64,000 nt of DNA, taken from assembly GCA_963576565.1 (NCBI GenBank), contig OY755039.1:28348602-28412601 (forward strand), read 5' to 3'. How positions within the stretch are numbered: position 1 is the first letter of the stretch; each line of letters opens with the position of its first letter. The DNA is from Aspidapion aeneum. Its lineage: Eukaryota > Arthropoda > Insecta > Coleoptera > Brentidae. A program made the translations under genes and the position numbers. This document shows, piece after piece, positions 10,490-22,540 of this stretch. The notes beneath the pieces are model-generated. The model worked only from the letters and a program-made list of their open reading frames with translations, had not been told where the DNA came from and did no database searches.

Positions 10490-12570
10490 ACTGCTTGGTC
10501 AAGGTAAAAATTGGTAGAACTTTAAATTTACTTCCGATCACATCAGGTTCACTTTGATTCCTTTCCGGTCACTTTTTATTCATATCCGGTTTACCTTCAG
10601 TCAGTTCCCAACAGTTTCATCTCATTTTCGGTTCACTTAAAATCACTTCTGGTCAGCGGCATAGCGTGCCTGACGCGGCGGGGGGGGGGGGGGGGATTGG
10701 GAGGGGTTCGAAAGCTAAAAACGCCTAACAAAAAATTAGCGACCAAAAAAAAGAAGGTCATTATGTCTTTAGTTTCCTCTCTTTCGTCGGCGACAGGTTT
10801 GCCGCCCTCTCAACCCGTTGCTAGCCCTGCCCCTTAATAAAGCTTAAGGCACCCCCCGCGCCACCCCCCCCCCCCCGCGCCACCCCCTACGCTACACCAC
10901 TGCTTCTGGTCACTTTGGCTTTGTGATGGGTTGCTTTTTATAAAGTGCTCTTTAAAATCTGGTTTTGGAACGAAGCAGCTTTCCACTGCAATCAATAGTC
11001 ACAAAAAGCAGCTTTTAAGTACTGAAAATATTTTTTTTTGCTTTGGGTGTTTAATACAGTGTTTACCGATGATTTTAAATTGAGGGCTTTTGTTTTTGGT
11101 CATCAACTCTTTTTTAGAAAAAAATCTACGCCATCAATACTTCCCGTTTACTTTTCTACATCTCCAGTTCACTGTACTTCTGGTAACTCTTAGCTTGCTC
11201 TCGGCTCACTTCCGGCCACAAAAAGTCATTTATGGTCAGTTCTAATTCACTTTCGTCACTTTCAGTTTAACTTCAGTCAATTTGGGCTCTGTTAAATAAT
11301 GTCGGGTCACTTTCAGTCCACTTTCAGTCACCTCTGTTGCATTTTCAGTCACTTCCACTTTAATTTAAGTCACTCCTGGTCACTAGTTTTCTCTTAGGTT
11401 ACTTGCGATATCTTTAAGGCATTTCCGGTTTACTTTGTATCACTTCTGCTTTACTTATAATTACTTGTATGGTCATGTTCGAATACTTCTGAGTCACTTA
11501 TTGCTTACCTCTCTGTCACTTTCTGTCACTTTTAATTTACTCTTAATAACTTTTCAAGTCATTTCCGGTAACTTTCAGTCACATTCGTTTTACTTTTGGT
11601 TACTTCTGTCCAAACATTTTCCAAATTTTCGTAAGCATTTCTACACATCTCCAGGACATTTTCAGACTTTTCAAGAAATTTTTTAGACTTTTATGGTCAC
11701 TTTTAGTTCACTTTGCGTCCCTTTTGGTTCACTTTCAATTACTTGCGGTCAGTTTTGTTTATTCTCGGCTAACTTCTGGTCACTTTTAAGTCATTCTCAG
11801 TCACTATTTGGTTTACTTTTAGTCATTTCCGGTCCGTTAAGTCACTCTCAGTCACTTTCGGTTAATTTTCAGACACTTCTGGTTATTTTCAAATTATTTC
11901 CGCTTCCTTGCAGTTCATTTTCAGTCACCTCCTGTTCACTTTTTGTCGATTCTGCTTTACTTTTAGTTACTTGCGGTTTACTTTTAGCCATTTCCCGTTC
12001 ACTTTAAACCGCTTTTGGTTTAGTGTACAGGCGGCCACTTTTTGTCCGCTAACTTTCACCTTACCTTAAATTCACTTCTGGTTCTGGTATCACTGTTGTG
12101 TACTTTCGACCCTTTTAAAGTAATTTCCGGTCAATTTCAGTCACTTCCCGTCAACTTTAAGTCGCTCCGAGTCACTTGGCTTACTTGCTGCATATTTAAG
12201 TCATTTTCGGTTTAATTTCAGTCATTTCTGCTGTACTTTTAGTTGCTTCCCGTCACTTTTCAGTAATGTGTGATTATTTTCGGTTCACTTTCGGTCATTT
12301 ACCGATCACTTTGAGGCCGATATAATTCTGGTAAGGTTCAGTCACTTTTGTTTCATTTTCGGTCACTGAACATTTCTAGTTAACTTCAGACTTTTCAAGA
12401 ACATTTTCACATAATACTTTAGCATTTTGTATGATTATTTTTAGACTTTTCCTTAGCAATTCCGGGATATTTTAATATTTTTCTTAATTATTATGACAAT
12501 TTTCCTGGACATTTCCAAATCTTCTCAGTTCGTCTTCAAGCTTTTCCTGAACATTTCGAGACTTTTCTAC
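10490..12570. repeat. Degenerate array of about 12-bp units (TCACTTTCGGT-like)
   Basis: From about 10490 the plus strand is a long run of variations on TCACTTTCAGTCACTTCTGG, with spacings near 12 bp and strong T/C bias. Towards the 3' end the unit drifts to ACATTTTCAGACTTTTC. No two stretches are identical, which suggests an old array. A hAT-like MITE (10654-10902) is nested in it and there is a non-repetitive stretch around 10930-11150. Open frames here (for example 11435-11686 and 11693-12007) are by-products of the repeat. Confidence 0.8.
10654..10902 (+). mobile_element. hAT-like poly-G MITE with perfect 8-bp target duplication
   Basis: It starts CAGCGGCATAGCGTGCC and ends CTACGCTACACCACTG. 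CTTCTGGT flanks it on both sides (10646-10653 and 10903-10910), a perfect 8-bp duplication as made by hAT transposases. The interior has a long G run near the left end and C runs near the right end. Confidence 0.9.
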
Positions 12571-12579
12571 AACAAATTT

Positions 12580-13340
12580 TAAAAAATGCTAGAAGGTCAA
12601 TTTTATATAAAAACCTTTCCTTATTTCTTCATGGCATTTATTCAGCAGCGGTGCTTCTAGAGGAGTACCTGAGGCGGCATACTGAATTTTAAATAATAAT
12701 AAAATGTTTAATTTATTGTATTTTTGTAATGTTCGATGAACTTTTTGGTTCGAACCTTCTGAATGAAGAAAAACTATAACAGTTGAATGGTGCGGTGTCG
12801 GTAGACGCACGCATGCGTTGAACTAGGAGGGACTTATGAGGGAGCGTATAGCATATAATAAGCGTGTAAAGGTTTTGAAATAACATTTATGGGAAAAGTG
12901 TTTTTGATAAAGCTTTTGACAAATTAGTAAAGAAAGTAATTCTTTAGGACGCATTTTACTGGTCCAAAAAGTTCATATTATGTAGGTACTAGTTTTACCG
13001 TTCGTTAAAAATTTCGCTTTGAATTTTAATTAAATAAGGGTACAAACATGAGGATAATAAGAAACGCAAAAACCTATGCAAACGGTAGATAGGTATATGT
13101 CTATCCAGCCTGGTATTTTATGGTAGTGTGTTTTTTGTTAGATAGCTACCTACCGCAAAATCGCAGATTAAGAACCAGTAGCAAAATTACAAAAAACTTA
13201 TAAACAATATCTATATTAAATGCAATGTCTTTTTGGCTGAGTAGGTACCTACTGGATCCTTTAGGCTTCCAGTAAGCAAAGGAACGCGACAAACTTTACA
13301 CTGCATATTGATATAAGAATGACTTCCACGTTGCCACCAT
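12580..13340. other. Unrecognised AT-rich spacer
   Basis: No supported gene or mobile element. A 73-codon minus frame at 12589-12810 has no recognisable domain. Confidence 0.5.
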
Positions 13341-13346
13341 GTTAAA

Positions 13347-13421
13347 TGTTAAATTACGTAACGCAAAAATTCAGGTTTTTTTACTCCTCTCCCCCTTGAG
13401 CGTTACGTACTTTAAAATCAG
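13347..13421. mobile_element. MITE, TTAAATTACGTAACGC family (copy 1, short)
   Basis: TTAAATTACGTAACGCAAAA and the inverted GAGCGTTACGTACTTTAA bound a 75-bp stretch with a C-rich centre. Related copies are at 14652-14759 and 50147-50297. Confidence 0.65.
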
Positions 13422-13684
13422 GCCCAAAGGCCTACAAGGTTAATGCATAACATTCCTATTTTACATTAATGTAACTTTTAGTAATACGGTGATAGGCAAC
13501 ATTACATTTATAACATTATTTAAACATATGAAGGTTCCACTAGAAAAAAGATGAGATTCAATTTTTTTCCGAAATCGACAATTTGTCGCCATGCAATAGC
13601 TTGTAACGTGAAGTAGTAACACATTAAACCTTACAGGGGATAAACAATGAGATTACTCTAAAAGCTACGGCTAAAAATAGGCAG

Positions 13685-13770
13685 CACTGTGGAAAAACGA
13701 TAAGACTCCCACTTTAAATTTCGTTTTACTCAACTTTTTGAAAAATGGAATCTCATCGTTTTTCCACTGG
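13685..13770. repeat. Short inverted repeat
   Basis: GTGGAAAAACGATAAGACTC near 13690 is matched inverted by GAATCTCATCGTTTTTCCAC near 13749-13768. This is probably a small MITE. The surrounding 13430-14640 has no other recognised feature. Confidence 0.5.
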
Positions 13771-14651
13771 ACCCTTCATATTATTATGACATTTATTCAA
13801 CATTTTATTTTCACATTTAGAGAACAGGTTTGAAAAGTTTATTAAAATAATAATTTTTACTACATTATCGCTGTAGGCTCAACACAATTAACGTGGTGTC
13901 AACGTGAATGACACATTCCAACATGCAATGTAACGTTGCCGCCACGTTTTTATGCTTACTGGGATAATTATTTTCTAACAACATAATATATGGTGTAAAT
14001 AAAATGGTACAAATCCCAATATTTTTATGAATGAAGCGAAAATAACAAAAAAAGTTTATATAACATGTGGTCAAAACTTCCTTGTTAACAAGTTATATGA
14101 TTTGAAAAGTTTCGAGGAGTATGAGTACCTTCAATTGATTATATGACTAATTATCATTCAAAAATGTTGTTGTTATATTTTTGAATTATTCACTAGTTAA
14201 AGAGATACAGGATGTCAAAATAACCCCCAAAAATTGGTAAAAAATAAATCAGAACTTTTATAAAATAAATATTTTTTTAATTTGAATATTATTTTTGCCT
14301 GCTTAATCTTTTTTTTTAATTAATGATATGCTATGCAGAAAGAATCAATAAAATTATTGGGTTTAGTAACATGGCAAGAGCGTATCAAGGGGGGCAAAGG
14401 CGGTCAGCTGTCCCCCTTTCGTACGAGATTTTTTAAACCTAGACAGTGAAATTCAAGTAGATTATGAATTCGCCCATCCCCTACCCGTTTAATTTAAGAA
14501 GGCCATGAAATTTAGTAACTGCCCCCCTTTTGCTTTGGAATGATAGGCCCTTTTAACATGACATTTATAAAATTTTGTGGGTCCTAGAAAAAAAGTAATT
14601 TTCGAAAAAATGTTGCGCCAGAATTTCTTTTAAAATTATTTTCGTATCTAA

Positions 14652-14759
14652 GGGAACGTCCTTAAATTACGTAGCGCAAAACACAAAAAAAACTTTGAGT
14701 GTAACGCAAGGCCAAACCCCCCTCCCCCTTAGGGCGTTACGTAATTTAAGGACAGGCCC
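14652..14759. mobile_element. MITE, TTAAATTACGTAACGC family (copy 2)
   Basis: Ends GGGAACGTCCTTAAATTACG and the inverted CGTAATTTAAGGACAGGCCC, with TAA on both sides (14649-14651, 14760-14762). The 3-bp flank fits a PIF/Harbinger-type insertion. The centre carries C-rich CCCCCCTCCCCCTT. Confidence 0.75.
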
Positions 14760-15184
14760 TAATTAATGTTCTCGTTCTCATTCACGCCATTAATAAAATG
14801 AATGTTTTTACTGATTTTTTTCAACAAGATAATAATTTAAAAAAATTGAAAATCAATAATTTCGGTTCTCTGTATTACAAAAAAGTTTTGATACATAGGA
14901 CGTTATATGAACTTCTATCACTAAAATATTGGCACTTATACCGTCTACACATCCTGTACATCAATAATTATTTATACACAAAAAAACAACAATAATTTCG
15001 AACTAACTGTACAAAGTAGGTATATTATTTTTTACCAAAATGTCTTTTTACGTTAATATACAATTATACATCTACTGAAGGCTATCACACCATTTCGCAA
15101 CATTTTGTCTGCTAAATATGGCCACTCACGATATTGCGGAGATTTGACTGAGACAGACAGGAGGTCGGTCTGTGCGTACAGTTC

Positions 15185-15545
15185 ATTTTATATTTTGTTG
15201 ACAACTTTTTTTTCGTTGGTCCATGTTATTGCTATGATAAACAGCTGGTAACTGTCAAAAAGTTATTTAAAAAATTATTAAATAACTGTATGATCGTGTT
15301 TTTATCTGTGTATGGCTTGTCAAACTTTCAATCAAATTGTGCGACGCCGCGCAGGCGGTCGCTGATTCCTGTCGTACAATTATACAGTATCGCAAATGGC
15401 CCCCTTAATAATAATACACCGAATGAAAAAGGACGTAAATATATTGTAAATTTCATTATTTTTGGGATAACTTTTTTTTTGTTGGACTATGTTATTCTTA
15501 TGATAACTAGCTCATTTCAAAAAGTTATCTCTAAAATTATGAAGT
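15185..15545 (+). repeat. Diverged direct repeat pair
   Basis: About 80 bp around 15190-15275 recurs at about 15460-15545: AACTTTTTTTTCGTTGGTCC / AACTTTTTTTTTGTTGGACT, TGTTATT..TATGATAA and CAAAAAGTTAT are shared in order. Function unknown. Confidence 0.55.
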
Positions 15546-15819
15546 GGACCTCATAAGCGTGAACATCAATATTCAGCCAACGACCGAATAGCATTGATTC
15601 AATATAGAGGGTGTCCCATTTTTATAAAAATTAGAGAATTGGAGATTTCACATCACTGTCCTCAAATTTTGAGTAAAAAAAATATATGTCAAACGTTTTT
15701 TTCTAGCCCTTTTTTAAAACTTCTTTACAGAAAGTTGATTATTTCAATAAAATGTTCAAACGTTGTCAAATTTTTGGTGCGTTGGGGTCAATTCTTTACA
15801 TTTCAAAAAATCTGACGAA

Positions 15820-16590
15820 ATTTGGAAAAATGTGACATAATCTGGCGGTTAAGATTTCTCATTTAAAAGGCAATTTTTAAACTTAAAAACTTACCTACAA
15901 GGCAATTTCCCACTTTTTGTTGGATGCAGCATCACGATATAATTATTTTTTTTTAGCAAAATACGTTAGTCGTTAGAAATTTTTATTTAAAAATTGGAAC
16001 ACCGTCACTAGAAATTGACATTTCAAATATCGCCAAATTTTTTCAGATTTGTAATTTCTATTCGTTTTCTTCATGAGGTCAGCTAAGTTTACTTTCCTTC
16101 TTTGTTTTTCACGGCAAAATTAACAAAGAGGCAGTAAGTTCATGTCGTGGAAGGTGCGTGAAAGGCTCGCTACAGAATTTGCTCCACGCGGTTGCCACCG
16201 TTTATTTTTTATCGGGTTTTTATGGAAAAGTCTAATAATGTCAAATATTGTCCCTAGAATTAGCCAGATATTCTGACTGAAATGGGACTTGGTCAGATTT
16301 TGTAAGTGGTGATTATTTTGTACTTTTGCTATCAAACGACCAATTTTCGTTTAAAAGACGTTATTGCTGGGTTTAAACATATAAAAATAAAAATATAATT
16401 TTTATCTGGAACTGGATGTGCGCATGTGCGACATCGCGTCACGTGACATTTGTTGTTGTTTTGATAGAGTATTTTTTTGTTTTTTCGTACCATTTTAAGA
16501 AATACACCTTTTAAAAGCGAATCCCCATCCATCGTCATAAATAAATCATCCAAGATCATCAAATAAAAATGGCTCCTAACAGTCCAATGA
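15820..16590. other. Unrecognised AT-rich spacer
   Basis: No gene or repeat end recognised. Short minus frames at 16120-16335 and 16332-16562 have no recognisable domain. Confidence 0.5.
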
Positions 16591-16592
16591 AA

Positions 16593-17392
16593 AAAACGGA
16601 AGTATTAAGACCGGACATTATCAAAAACGTCATTCATCAAAACAAGACAACAGCAAAATTGAAGTTTAGTATATCGTCTTTTATCAAAAACCGGACAAAA
16701 TCAAAAAGGACAAAATCATAAAAAGGGGTCTCCTATCTTTTCATGTATACTGGTTCCGTCCTATCTTCTTCTCATACAAATCGGTCTCATGAAAGTTTGG
16801 CGGCAAATTGGTGTTAACCGAATCGAACCGACCCTGTTGGTCAATTAATTGCAAATGAATCCTAACCTAGGGTCCAACACCTGGCCTTTTTTAAAGATGG
16901 CCCTTGCTTAATGAAAACGCCTTATGTGCTATAGCAATCCCTATGTAGAGACGGTGTTTTTATTAGGCATGGTAGTAAAAACAATTGCAGTGAAGGACGC
17001 TTTAATTGCATAGTTATATCAGAACCGCTCTTCCACTGGCGTATATATGGGGGGAGCCCCCCCACCCCCCGAAGCTAAGATTTTTTTAGATATTTTCGAC
17101 ATATTTCATGAATAAAAACATAAAATAGCATAAAATACGCCCTCAAGGGGCCTCGGGCCCCCCCCAAAACTGCCTCGGGCCCACCCCGAAACGTTTTTCT
17201 ATATACGCCACTGCGCTCTTCTTTAGGTGAACGTCGAAAGCTAGGCCCGAGCCCTTTTTTATGTTTTTGTCCTTTTTAATTTTGTCCGGTTTTGATAATT
17301 TAAAAGACTATACAGAACTTCGATTTTGCTCTTGCCTTGTTTTGCAGAATGAAGTTTTTGATAATGTCCGGTTATTAATAATTCCGTTTTTA
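16593..17392. mobile_element. Foldback element, about 135-bp inverted arms
   Basis: The left arm (16593-16730) and right arm (17258-17392) match inverted over nearly their full length. Anchors include ACCGGACATTATCAAAAAC / its complement near 17361, and CCGGACAAAATCAAAAAGGA / TCCTTTTTAATTTTGTCCGG. A hAT-like MITE (17034-17213) is nested in the middle. No transposase frame. Confidence 0.8.
17034..17213 (+). mobile_element. Poly-G hAT-like MITE, perfect 8-bp target duplication
   Basis: It starts CACTGGCGTATATATGGGG and ends TATATACGCCACTG. CGCTCTTC flanks it on both sides (17026-17033, 17214-17221). It shares the core AGATATTTTCGACATATTTC with its relatives and sits inside the foldback element. 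Confidence 0.92.
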
Positions 17393-17774
17393 ACATAGAA
17401 CTGTTATAACTTTGTTTATTTATGATCTTTAGACGATTTTTTATTTGTTTTTTTATGATAAACTACGAGGGCTATAAAAAACCAGTGATTTAATACAAAA
17501 ATACTTTCACACTGTTTTTTGCAAAAAAAAGTATTAAAAAATAATTTTAATTTTTTTTTGGCTGAATAAACAGCAAAATGTTTTTATTCTAATTTTTATT
17601 TTTGTCTGTATAAACCCAGTAGAAAATCATTAAAAAAACAAGGAAATTAAGTATTATTTCATGATACAAAAAATAATTTTAAATATCTTATTAGGTTCTA
17701 CTATCCGGTCCGGAAATGTCTTGAGAATTGACAATTGAGAACTTCCCCTGGACATGCTTAAAGAACAGGGGGAC

Positions 17775-17960
17775 CAGCGGCGTAGCGTGCCTGAAGGGGC
17801 GGGAGGGGGGGGGGGCGACAGCTAAAAAGGACGCCCCTCACAAAAAAAAAAGTCATAATGTCGTTCGTTTCCTTTGCCGCCCTCTCAATTTGCCGTTGGC
17901 AGCTCTGGGGTACTTAATACAGCATAGGGCGCTTCGGCCACCCCATGGGGCGTCAGTACC
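17775..17960 (+). mobile_element. Poly-G hAT-like MITE, right end missing
   Basis: The left end CAGCGGCGTAGCGTGCCTGA matches the family represented at 10654-10902 and is followed by a G-rich tract. No CACTG right end was found and homology fades near 17960. Confidence 0.6.
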
Positions 17961-18121
17961 CTCGGGGCGGGGGAAGAAATGCGAATAATCCATATCTCAA
18001 CTACTTATCACTACTAAATGTTTGATTATTTTTTATTCCTAAAAATTTCGGGGGAGATTGATCCCCCTTAGGTACGACCTTGCACGTCACGTTGTAACAG
18101 TTTTTCGTAATCAAATTTTAC

Positions 18122-18588
18122 CAGTGGCGTATATAAGGGGGGGGCGGGCCCCCCCGAAGCTAAGATTTTTTTAGATATTTTCATATATTTTATGAATACA
18201 ATAATGAAATAGCATAAAATACGGCCTCATGAAGTCTCGCCCCCCCCCCCCTGAAACTGTCTCTGGTCCCCCCCGAACAAGGGCGGATCCAGAGGTGCTT
18301 CTCGGGGGGCACTTTAGGTGACATTCTCTGTGGGTAAAAAACGGAATATATTTTTTTAAGCAGCATTTTATTGAATTAGTCAGTGGTTGTAATTTCGATG
18401 ATAATAACAATAGACACTTTCATGCGCCGCGCCGCAGGTAAAAATTTTGAATTTTTATTAGCAAAAACATTACTTTTTACTCATTTTTTGTATATTCAAA
18501 AAATTCTCGGGGGGGGGGAGTGCCCCTAGTGCCCCCCCCCCCCTGGATCCGCCACTGCCCCCGAAACTTTTTTCTATATACGCCACTG
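18122..18588 (+). mobile_element. Poly-G hAT-like MITE carrying a nested element
   Basis: It starts CAGTGGCGTATATAAGGGGG and ends CTATATACGCCACTG. AATTTTAC flanks it on both sides (18114-18121, 18589-18596), a perfect 8-bp duplication. Another hAT-like MITE (18278-18557) lies within it. Confidence 0.93.
18278..18557 (+). mobile_element. Second-order hAT-like MITE nested in 18122-18588
   Basis: The left end reads CAAGGGCGGATCCAGAGG and the right end CCCTGGATCCGCCACTG. The host sequence CCCCCGAA is duplicated on both sides (18270-18277, 18558-18565). Its terminal repeats differ from those of its host, so it is a related but distinct family. Confidence 0.92.
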
Positions 18589-18825
18589 AATTTTACCAAC
18601 ATAATTAAAAATTAATAAACAAACTCTGCTACTTTCTCTTGGGAACAATCAATTGGCAACAGCGGCAGCATTTGGCCTTCGAATCTGTAACTAACAGTTG
18701 ACAAATGTGCCGGGCCCAGATGCTTTAAAATCGAGGCTAAAGGAAGCCCTACACGAGTACAGACGTATCATTTCTAAGTTGAAGGACCTACAGACTGGGT
18801 GAATAATATTGTCATTGTCGAAAAG

Positions 18826-20690
18826 CGGTCTAGGACAACTGGGCGTCGAGCCAACTCGGCGGCGCCAACTGGGCGTCGGGCCAACTCAGCGCTGGACTAA
18901 AAAAACTTTTTTCGATAAAATGTGCAGATGAAGAACAAAATAGATATATTATTTATACAAAAATATCTTTAAAAAATCCTTTACGCAATTTTCTTGAAAT
19001 TTGGTTTTGTTAAGTAAAGTTAAATCCATTAAGTCGAGTGCTGAAATTTGGTAGGTGTAGTGTTTGGTAACCTGGTAACCTCGCAAACATGGATTACAAA
19101 AAAAGTACTGGCTTTCGCTGCACGCCATAACGGCAAAGTACTAAGTAGGAAGTACTTAATTTGTATTAATTTGGAACAACGGCCGGCATTCTTAAGCTTG
19201 ACATTCTTCAGTGTACCTGTAAAATGTTGACTAGTGTTTGCCATCTAGCGGCCAGGCCAGCAAACACGTTTTTTTGTAAATACTTTATTTTCACAGTAAA
19301 ATATTTAGTTTTTTTGTACTAAAATAAAGTGCTTTAAAAGCAACCATTTAAAAATGCTTTTGAAATGTTTTTTCACTGTTATATTAATTTTGCAGCAAAA
19401 CTTTTAAGCTTTTATTAAAAAATTAAATATACTTTAAGAGTACCTTCTTCAAAATATTATTAAAATATTTTTTGTAAGTATTTTATTTTCACCGTAAAAT
19501 ATTTAGTTTTTTGTACTAAAATAAAGTGCTCTAAAAGCAACTGCTAAAATATACTTTGAAAATGCTTTTTTGCCATTAACCCTGGCTGCACTTGGTATTT
19601 TTCATAAATAAACTATTACTTTTCGTTGTACTAAAAATAAAGTACATGTTGCATTTTTTGCACTTTTAAATAATATGCAAATTACACAATACAAAAATAA
19701 TAAAAATAATGCACATCGTTGCCGATGCCAGCAGTATAAGTCAAGTACCAGCAGGTCAATGTTTGCTGGGAACACTTTTAAGTTTTTTATTACAACAATG
19801 GCGGATCCAAAATGGCGGATTTCTTTATTTTTAAACCGATTTGTCTCAAACTTAAAAGTTTGCAGTGCCTGAGATCACTTAAAACAGTTTTATCCTCAAA
19901 TTTAAAAAATTCAAAATAGCGAATCCAAAATGGCGGATTTTCTTATTTACTGACCGATTTGTTTGAAACTTCAAATATTACATTGCTTGAAGTCATTTAA
20001 CACATATTTTTACTCAAACTTAAAAAAATCAGAATGGCCGATCCAAAATGGCGTACTTTCTTATATATGAACCGATGTGTATCAAATATAGAAATTGGCG
20101 GTGTTTCAAGTAGCTGATTATAATTTTGGACCTAAACTTTAAAAAAATTCAAAATGACGAATCCAAAATAGCGGATTTTCTTATTTACCAACTAATTTGT
20201 CTCAAACTTCAAATATTACATTGCTTAAGGTCATTTAATACAATTATTTATTCAAACTTACAAAAATCAAAATGCCGAATCCAAAATGATGGGTTTTCTT
20301 GATTTGTCTCAAACTTGAAATATTACATTGCTTGAGGTCATTTAACAAAATTTTTAAACTTATAAATAATTCAAAATGGCGAATTTCGATAATTGATACA
20401 CATCGATTCATAAATTCATTCATAAAAGTTCACCATTTTGGATCGGCCATTTTGATTTTTTTAAGTTTGAGTAAAAAATTTTGTTAAATGACCTCAAGCA
20501 ATGTAATATTTGAGGTTTGAGACAAATCGGTTAGTAAATAAGAAAATCCGCCATTTTGAATTTTTTATAAGTTTAGGTCAAAAATTATAATCAGCCTTTT
20601 GAAACACCGCCAATTTCTATATTTAATACACATCGGTTCATAAATAAGAAAGTCCGCCATTTCGGATCCGCCATTTTGATAAAATCGCTG
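18826..20690. mobile_element. Foldback-type element with GC-rich terminal tandem repeats (copy 1, disrupted)
   Basis: The left end (18826-18892) begins CTAGGACAACTGGGCGTCG and consists of GGCGTC/GGCGCC-bearing short repeats, followed by TCGATAAAATGTGCAGATGA and AAATTTGGTAGGTGTAGTG. These match both ends of the complete copy at 62283-63669. The interior at 19790-20690 holds repeats of about 110-130 bp with CAAAATGGCGGA, inverted after about 20400 as TCCGCCATTTTG. Between them (19265-19570) a repeat of about 70 bp containing TACTTTATTTTCACAGTAAA occurs twice. The right terminal repeat is not visible. Confidence 0.65.
19270..19545 (+). repeat. Direct repeat pair of about 70-80 bp
   Basis: TTTTATTTTCACAGTAAAATA followed by TTTTTGTACTAAAATAAAGT and AAAAGCAAC at about 19275-19350 recurs at about 19468-19545 with few changes. 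Confidence 0.75.
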
Positions 20691-20699
20691 ATATTAAAA

Positions 20700-21495
20700 A
20701 ATCACAGTAACAAATATTAGTGTGATTGGAAAATCACGATATCGCTCATCTCTAGAACTTAGACATAAGCTGCCACCAGTGCAAAATAAGCATGAAAATC
20801 AAAAGTTAAGTTGCTCAAAGTGCACAAAAAATTGACTTAAATCGTAGATCCGTAAATAATCGCGAAAATGAAAATATTGTGCGATAATAACTTACCGAAT
20901 AATGATTCTTATACAACACCATCGATACGCGTTGTTAGCAAACTCTTAAGATTTTAGGATGAATTAGTTAATTTTAAGTTTGTTTTTATATTATATTATT
21001 ATATTATTAACAAAGGAGGTGTACATAAAGTATCTAGTGTATGTAGTCTGATGTAATCCAAAGCAAAGATCTCTATATATCAATAACATATAATTCAATT
21101 CGCTCATTCTGCGTACAAGGCCACGTCGCGGGGTGGCGTTAATTCCTTCGGTCAATTTTTTATTCGCTTATTTTAGACGGTTGCCGCTGGGTGGCGCTAG
21201 CAGAGACGGAACAGATAGGAATTACCAAGGCGTCTAAAATTTTTACAGGCATGATTAATTTTCTTATAAATAAAACTTTTTATGAATTTTTTTTTAAACT
21301 TTCGTTAAAACGCCTTTTAGCAAAAAAAATATAGCATTTATTAATAGCATAAAATTTTCTTTTCAATGATGTAAAACTAAAGGGTTTAATTTACAATAAA
21401 TGGTACAGTGGCATGTATAAATGAAGATTATTTACAAAAATCGTAAAAAATAATTATAAGTTTCGATGTAACTAATTATCTTTATCTATATGAAA
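20700..21495. other. Unrecognised spacer
   Basis: No supported gene or element. Two CGGGGTGGCG / CTGGGTGGCG motifs lie at about 21129 and 21187, but no element boundary could be drawn. Confidence 0.4.
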
Positions 21496-21500
21496 CATTA

Positions 21501-21774
21501 GGGACCTATTGCAATAGTGCCAGGCACAAATTGTGCCGGGCACTATATTGACACTTTCGCATTATAAGAACAGCTGTCTTCTTTCAAAATTAGGTCATTG
21601 TGTATTATAAGAGCCGGAATTATTAGTGACGCCACTATTAATGGAAAATAAACGACTGGATTTCTAAATTCGACTTTGGAATGTCAATTTTGAAAGATCA
21701 ACTGTCAGTTTTTAATGCGAAACTGTCAATATAGTGCCCGGCACAATTTGTGCCTGGCTTTATTGCAATAGGTA
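21501..21774. mobile_element. MITE, GGGACTTATTGCAATAA family (copy 2), right end disrupted
   Basis: It starts GGGACCTATTGCAATAGTGC and runs to TTATTGCAATAGGTA. An inner inverted pair GGCACAAATTGTGCCGGGCA / TGCCCGGCACAATTTGTGCC lies close to each end. The right terminus is cut by the hAT MITE at 21783. Confidence 0.8.
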
Positions 21775-21782
21775 CACTGGTG

Positions 21783-22065
21783 CAGCGGCGGCTCGTGCCG
21801 CAGGCGAGGTGAAGCGCCACATTATAAACACCGGTACAAACGTTATTCTCTTTAAAACTCTTTGCGTCCTAGAACTATTGGAGCATGGTACGACAGTTGA
21901 AAGAGAAAAACGACAATATAAATAAAACTTTTTGCCCATAAATATGTTTCTGATCTCTTTCAACTGAGGACGAGGACGCAATAGATTTTCTTCAGAGATA
22001 ATACCTGTATAATAATATGTTTGTAATGTACCGCTTCACCTCGCCTGCGGCACGAGCCGCAGCTG
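21783..22065. mobile_element. hAT-like MITE with perfect 8-bp target duplication
   Basis: Terminal inverted repeats of about 35 bp begin CAGCGGCGGCTCGTGCCGCA and end TGCGGCACGAGCCGCAGCTG. CACTGGTG flanks it on both sides (21775-21782, 22066-22073). The interior has no transposase frame. Confidence 0.93.
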
Positions 22066-22074
22066 CACTGGTGG

Positions 22075-22535
22075 TCACAGTGGAAGGGCTGCAAGACCCA
22101 CTCACATATGAATCATCAATTATCTTTACATAATTAATCTGTGCATTATTTTTAAAAAAAATTATTTTCGAAAAGAGTACAAGAGTACTTAATTTTTAAG
22201 AAAATTAGTAGCAATTTTACGTCTTGAGAAAAACGGGTTTAGTTTTATACTTTTTTATTTTCTTATAATTTTAAAATAAAAGTGAAGGTTTTAATTTTTT
22301 GCTTTTTATTTCAAAATTATATATAACCTGATTTTCTCAAAACATAGAATTTCTACATGCGACAATCTTTTTAGCGACGGCAGAATATTTTTTTTGAAAA
22401 TAAAGTTCTCTAGGTAAAAATAATTTCTGCCACTATTTAGAAAATAAAATTTTCTTCTTAGGAACGGCAGTATGTATTATAAATAATACTGATTTTTGGC
22501 GATTTTTACAAATTGTATCCAGTTATGTTCGTCGT
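22075..22535. other. Unrecognised AT-rich spacer
   Basis: Nothing recognised. Confidence 0.5.
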
Positions 22536-22540
22536 TATAC

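Noticed and set aside
11435..12007. Two Ser/Leu/Phe-rich plus frames
   Set aside because: Fall within the degenerate 12-bp array; composition follows the repeat and no domain is visible.
17728..17988. 86-codon plus frame
   Set aside because: Lies over a poly-G MITE fragment; its Gly/Pro-rich peptide follows the G/C runs.
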